From contig JAFWUA010000133.1 in NCBI GenBank assembly GCA_017518785.1, forward strand, positions 1 to 14,977: 14,977 bases of DNA, in the 5' to 3' direction. How positions within the stretch are numbered: position 1 is the first letter of the stretch; each line of letters opens with the position of its first letter. The position numbers and the translations under genes were made by a program. Of the stretch, positions 12,926 through 14,977 are shown in pieces. This DNA is from Neisseriaceae bacterium (GTDB taxonomy: Bacteria; Pseudomonadota; Gammaproteobacteria; Burkholderiales; Neisseriaceae). The notes below the pieces were generated by a model. That model was not told the DNA's origin. It saw nothing but the letters and a program-made list of their open reading frames with translations, and did not search any database.

Positions 12926-14977
12926 TTAAGCGATAACCGTTATACCTTGTTGAATATATACGTCATACTGATCATCTGACATACTGCTATGACGATATAC
13001 ATTGTACATAATACCACCCTCGGTAACAGTGCCAGCATCACCTTCTAATTGAGACCAGCTTCCCCAAGCATATTCAGGAGTGAGGTCAACCGTATCATCA
13101 GTACTACCTTTGACATGCAATTTTCCTTCCATTGAACCCTTCATCAAATCATAATAATTGCAAATACGCAATGTATTACCACCGGTTCCTTCAAGATCTA
13201 TGGTTTCTATACTAATGACATGTCTAATATCTTGGACTATACCGCTACCGGTAAATTCCAAAGTATCCACACCAGCACCACCATTTACGTAGCTGCTGTT
13301 ACCTGTAATACTACCAGCCAGAGTAACAACATCATCGCCATCGCCTAATTCGACTGTGGCATGACTAATAGATGCCCAAGGACTATTAACAGTATTAAGA
13401 TTTCCAGGAAGAATAACTTCTGATGTACCAGTAATATTCAGTGTATCACTACCAGCACCGGTATCTATGGTTGGAACGACACCCCATGACAATCCGTGTA
13501 AGCCATCATTTTCGATAGTTACACTATCATTACCACCTTGTGTAACAAGATTATGTGTATACGGGAAATGTGAGTAAGTAACAGTGTCATCTACACTATC
13601 TCCCATTTGCACGTAAACCATCTCATTGCCAACTTCATCAGTAAGCGTAACTGTTATTGAACCATCAGCACTAACTCCATTCAATCCAGAAATAAATACT
13701 TTACCTCTTCCAGATTGTAAAACGTTATCGATCTTAAACTCTGCATTAGGATCAAGTGGCTTAGCACCTTCATAATCCTCCCAACGAGTACGAGTAAACG
13801 TTTCATTACCGATTGCGACTTCTACTTTGACCACATCTTTATCTACACCGTCCAAAGTAATTTCAGTAGCACTTTCAGTGGTGATGCTATCTAAGCGATT
13901 AACAGCAAAATTTGCCACAAAATTGTTGCCTACTGGTTTGTCAGGATTAGTCCAGTACACTGGCAATCCTACTTGTTGACCATCAGCATCAACAGGATTA
14001 GCTTCCAGCCAATTCATATCATAACTTGACATAAATTGGAAGCGTTCATGATTTGTTGGCACATTAATGGTATAGATATAGGCACTGCCATCTTGCGTTT
14101 TGCTTGATATAGCAATGACTTCGCCATCAACATTAAAAGCAGCAATATTCTGATCCAAATATTCCAAACTTGAACCAAATACCTTAATTTTTACGGGAAT
14201 GGCATCACCTTGCAAATCGGTCATATTCACATAACCATTTGAACCAATTTCAGAAACATAGCTAATCGCTTCTGGCACAACGTGCTTACTAACAATTGGT
14301 TCTGATTCACCAACACTTGCAGTCGTAACAACCTCTGTTCCCAATTTAGCTGGGAGTGCAATGCCTGCATAACCATTTCCATCTGCTGAAACAGTGATAG
14401 TCTCACCATTTGGAGCGAGATTATCGATTACCCATACCACATTTTCAGGATCACTCTTATCAAGCGTAGCACTAACTGTACGGCTCTCACCATCTTTATC
14501 GGTAAACTTAATAACTACCTTATCGTTACTATTAGCGTCAAGTGCTACGCAAACACCATCGTACGGAATATTATCCCATGATGCTATATTATCAACACCA
14601 ACAACTACCCAAGCTTCTAATGGATTGCCTAAATCATTTCCAGCAATGGCTTCCGAATTTGCCAAAACATTACCAGAAGCATCATATGCAGTGGCTACAA
14701 CTTTTGTACTATCTTGGATTAATTGTGAGTGAAGATGTAACGTATTGCCCTTAATCATATCACTATTTAACCAAGTGTCATGACTATAATTTCCTTCTAG
14801 TTCACCAAAAGTCCATACACCATTTTCATCTTTGTTAAGCACAATCTCGCGTTCATCTTGATAATTACCGTTATTGTCTACAACAAAATTAATTCTAACT
14901 TTGTTGGCATTTTCCGGCAGACTAACATCAAGTGAACCGTTATCGTTTGCAGTAACAGTTGGTACATCTGCATCAGC
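12926..14977 (-). CDS. Large type-I-secreted adhesin (Bap/RTX-like), C-terminal part
   Basis: The frame is open to the right edge; the visible 683 residues are the C-terminal end of a larger protein (an in-frame GTG at 14842 is not the true start, since upstream sequence VPTVTANDNGSLDVSLPEN continues the same repeats). The visible part begins with Ig-like/Bap-type modules, acidic and rich in Asp, Asn, Val and Thr. About the last 200 residues have RTX-type glycine/aspartate stretches (GAGSDTLNITG, ELGDGDDVVTLAG, VNGGAGVDTLEFTG) and a terminal block (IETIDLEGTGGNTLRI, LHVKGSTDDTVDLTPEYAW, GGIMYNVYRH, YDVYIQQGITVIA) typical of type I secretion signals of biofilm adhesins. Calcium binding and surface or biofilm roles are inferred. 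No signal for an outer-membrane barrel is present. No secretion genes are in view. Confidence 0.82.
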   Translation of the reverse strand, partial: ADADVPTVTANDNGSLDVSLPENANKVRINFVVDNNGNYQDEREIVLNKDENGVWTFGELEGNYSHDTWLNSDMIKGNTLHLHSQLIQDSTKVVATAYDASGNVLANSEAIAGNDLGNPLEAWVVVGVDNIASWDNIPYDGVCVALDANSNDKVVIKFTDKDGESRTVSATLDKSDPENVVWVIDNLAPNGETITVSADGNGYAGIALPAKLGTEVVTTASVGESEPIVSKHVVPEAISYVSEIGSNGYVNMTDLQGDAIPVKIKVFGSSLEYLDQNIAAFNVDGEVIAISSKTQDGSAYIYTINVPTNHERFQFMSSYDMNWLEANPVDADGQQVGLPVYWTNPDKPVGNNFVANFAVNRLDSITTESATEITLDGVDKDVVKVEVAIGNETFTRTRWEDYEGAKPLDPNAEFKIDNVLQSGRGKVFISGLNGVSADGSITVTLTDEVGNEMVYVQMGDSVDDTVTYSHFPYTHNLVTQGGNDSVTIENDGLHGLSWGVVPTIDTGAGSDTLNITGTSEVILPGNLNTVNSPWASISHATVELGDGDDVVTLAGSITGNSSYVNGGAGVDTLEFTGSGIVQDIRHVISIETIDLEGTGGNTLRICNYYDLMKGSMEGKLHVKGSTDDTVDLTPEYAWGSWSQLEGDAGTVTEGGIMYNVYRHSSMSDDQYDVYIQQGITVIA
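14912..14923 (-). repeat. DUS inside the adhesin gene
   Basis: An exact copy in frame, read as S-L-P-E in VSLPEN, the same peptide as in yciB. Placement in a repeat module suggests that further copies may lie in the unseen upstream repeats. Confidence 0.8.

Noticed and set aside
14840..14842. GTG as start of the adhesin gene
   Set aside because: The same frame stays open for 45 more codons to the window edge with sequence of the same repeat type, so the gene is cut by the window.

Overview
The window is AT-rich chromosomal DNA that most likely comes from a member of the Neisseriaceae. Two things point there. First, the run yciB-bolA-two parvulin-like export proteins has the gene order I recall from Neisseria. 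Second, a 12-mer, AGTCTGCCGGAA, occurs 13 times exactly (both strands), often as inverted pairs just after stop codons, which is the classic behaviour of a neisserial DNA uptake sequence (DUS). The dialect is not one I recognise: it is close to AGGCTGCCTGAA, known from Simonsiella, but reads CGG where the known dialects keep CTG. I do not assign a genus.

Layout, left to right. 1-480: the tail of an unidentified gene, a short miniature repeat element (A1), then a tRNA with anticodon CAT under a near-consensus promoter and with its own terminator. 614-2314: kptA (RNA 2'-phosphotransferase) and a class I polyphosphate kinase 2 gene closed by an inverted-DUS terminator. 2315-2828: non-coding, holding a miniature element (A2) split by a second one (B1). 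2829-5179, minus strand: a likely operon of a secreted protein of unknown function, slyX and a family-4 type glycosyltransferase. 5357-8115, plus strand: purB and hemL, each followed by an inverted-DUS terminator. 8116-8461: DUS repeats, an uninterrupted A element (A3) and the gapA leader. 8462-9484: a glyceraldehyde-3-phosphate dehydrogenase gene with an ordinary terminator. 9571-12078: yciB, bolA and two tandem secreted parvulin-like genes, closed by a DUS hairpin. 12079-12875: about 800 bases of packed repeats (A4 split by B2, a third type C with a GC-rich REP-like pair inside, and B3). 12926 to the right edge, minus strand: the C-terminal 683 residues of a large type-I-secreted adhesin.

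The genes are mostly housekeeping (purine and haem synthesis, glycolysis, cell-envelope maintenance, polyphosphate use). The unusual content is between them: an apparently unreported DUS dialect, inverted-DUS terminators with a shared spacer, and small transposon-like elements that are nested in one another and bounded exactly by DUS. One A element (A3) preserves the empty target site for the B insertion found in another (A2), so the order of events can be read directly. No CRISPR array, phage genes, transposase gene or complete insertion sequence was seen.
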